Shown: in pieces, positions 63,437 through 64,000 of the stretch
Position numbering within the stretch: the stretch's first letter is position 1
Layout of the letters: every line of letters starts with the position of its first letter
NCBI RefSeq assembly: GCF_000025185.1
Contig: NC_013720.1
Span: forward strand, 1,426,001 to 1,490,000
Direction: 5' to 3'
Origin: Pirellula staleyi DSM 6068
GTDB taxonomy: Bacteria; Planctomycetota; Planctomycetia; Pirellulales; Pirellulaceae
DNA: 64,000 bases
Translations under genes and position numbers: made by a program
Notes under the pieces: generated by a model
What the model was told of the DNA's origin: nothing
The model's input: only the letters and a program-made list of their open reading frames with translations
Databases searched by the model: none

Positions 63437-64000
63437 ATGACTGCGAAAACCAAACTTGAAATCGCTCTCCTCTTGCCCAAGGTGCTCGATGCGCGGGATG
63501 CCTGCATCCAGCGACTTAGCGATTTGCTGAAAGGGAAAGAGGGGATCGAGACTGCGCATCTGGTGGAACATGCAGCCCAAGGTCGCGACGAGATTTGCAT
63601 CCACTACGATCCTCAGCGACTCTCGCTAGGTGCAGTGCGAGACTTGGCCCGACGTGCCGGTGCGCAGCTCGATCAGCGGTATGGCCATCTTCTGCTGAGC
63701 GCGGAAACGATGTACGCCCAGCAGGCACTAACGGCAGAGGCGCGAGCGCGACAACTCCCCGGAGTGCTCGATGCCGCAATCTCTCCCTCCGGCGCGCTGC
63801 GCATCGAATTCGATCGTCATGCCACCGACGATCAAGCCATCCTGGCGGGACTACGAACGCTGGGTCTACGAATCATCGAGCCGCAGGCCAAGGCAGCTCC
63901 AGCCGAGAGTCACGCAGCAGTCGCTAGGCCGCACCTAGGCCAGCACGATCACAAACAGGAACACGAACATCGGCGTTTTTTTGGCGAGCGAACCGAGCTA
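63437..64000 (+). CDS. Metal-transporting P-type ATPase, N-terminal part
   Basis: An open + strand frame from ATG 63437 to the window edge (188 codons visible). Two ferredoxin-like segments without CxxC motifs: KTKLEIALLLPKVLDARDAC, then RDEICIHYDPQRLSLGAVRD; and VLDAAISPSGALRIEFDRHA. A His-rich linker HLGQHDHKQEHEHRRF then precedes the expected first membrane helix (FFGERTEL). This is the pattern of cation P-type ATPases (zinc or cadmium group) in planctomycetes. Catalytic domains lie beyond the window. Confidence 0.8.
   Translation, partial: MTAKTKLEIALLLPKVLDARDACIQRLSDLLKGKEGIETAHLVEHAAQGRDEICIHYDPQRLSLGAVRDLARRAGAQLDQRYGHLLLSAETMYAQQALTAEARARQLPGVLDAAISPSGALRIEFDRHATDDQAILAGLRTLGLRIIEPQAKAAPAESHAAVARPHLGQHDHKQEHEHRRFFGERTEL

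Overview
The window looks like a piece of a planctomycete chromosome, most likely from the Pirellula/Rhodopirellula/Blastopirellula group. The reasons are its many sulfatases, DUF1592/DUF1552 pairs, DUF1080 and Gfo/Idh genes with Tat leaders, short ECF sigma factors coupled to FecR-LamG or RskA-type partners, and a complete Tad pilus locus. This is read from protein families and gene order; no rRNA or other phylogenetic marker is present.

Region 1 (1 to about 6.2 kb) is the most unusual part. It consists of small + strand genes of unknown function separated by imperfect palindromes of 71-97 bp. Each palindrome begins with a box ending in AAC and finishes with a GTT box, as integron attC sites do. 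I count eight convincing sites plus one degenerate site at the end. The array reads like the distal part of a chromosomal integron whose integrase would lie to the left of the window. Cargo includes a PEGA plus WD40 protein, a HEAT-like protein, a DUF6896-like protein and several orphans.

Region 2 (6.2-11.6 kb) is mostly debris and isolated genes. It holds a frameshifted orphan gene, a C-terminal helicase fragment, an antisense RuvC-like remnant, an intact sulfatase, a protein tyrosine phosphatase missing its N-terminal half, and the stub of an OprB-type porin. An 8-bp tandem repeat then precedes region 3.

Region 3 (11.6-29.1 kb) is a polysaccharide or sulfated-glycan utilisation locus. It runs: ECF sigma factor, FecR-LamG protein, sulfatase, SASA esterase, sulfatase pseudogene, frameshifted Gfo/Idh oxidoreductase, DUF1080 protein, sulfatase, DUF1592-family cytochrome, DUF1552 protein, a homocysteine S-methyltransferase family gene, and a DUF6288-SASA fusion. 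Several junctions overlap by 4 bp, which suggests translational coupling.

Region 4 (29.1-33.5 kb) has a fasciclin / ECF sigma / RskA-like anti-sigma unit on the minus strand and a divergent protein with two SUMF1 (FGE-sulfatase-like) domains.

Region 5 (33.7-48.4 kb, minus strand) is a Tad/Flp pilus locus: Flp pilin, prepilin peptidase, TadE, an oversized CpaB, TadG, TadZ, TadA, TadB, TadC, a DUF192 protein, the secretin, a lipoprotein and a TPR lipoprotein.

Region 6 (49.1-60.2 kb) is a signalling and stress neighbourhood: a CheB-CheR-PAS-histidine kinase hybrid with a LuxR-type response regulator, two stand-alone receiver proteins (one lacking its phosphoacceptor), a DUF2294 protein, a 57-residue YqaE/Pmp3 protein, a coiled-coil protein, a GH13 glucan-branching-type enzyme and a catalase-fold protein.

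Region 7 (60.5-64 kb) is an arsenic unit (arsR-arsD-arsA, minus strand, with two perfect inverted repeats that could be ArsR sites) and the start of a His-rich metal P-type ATPase that runs off the window.
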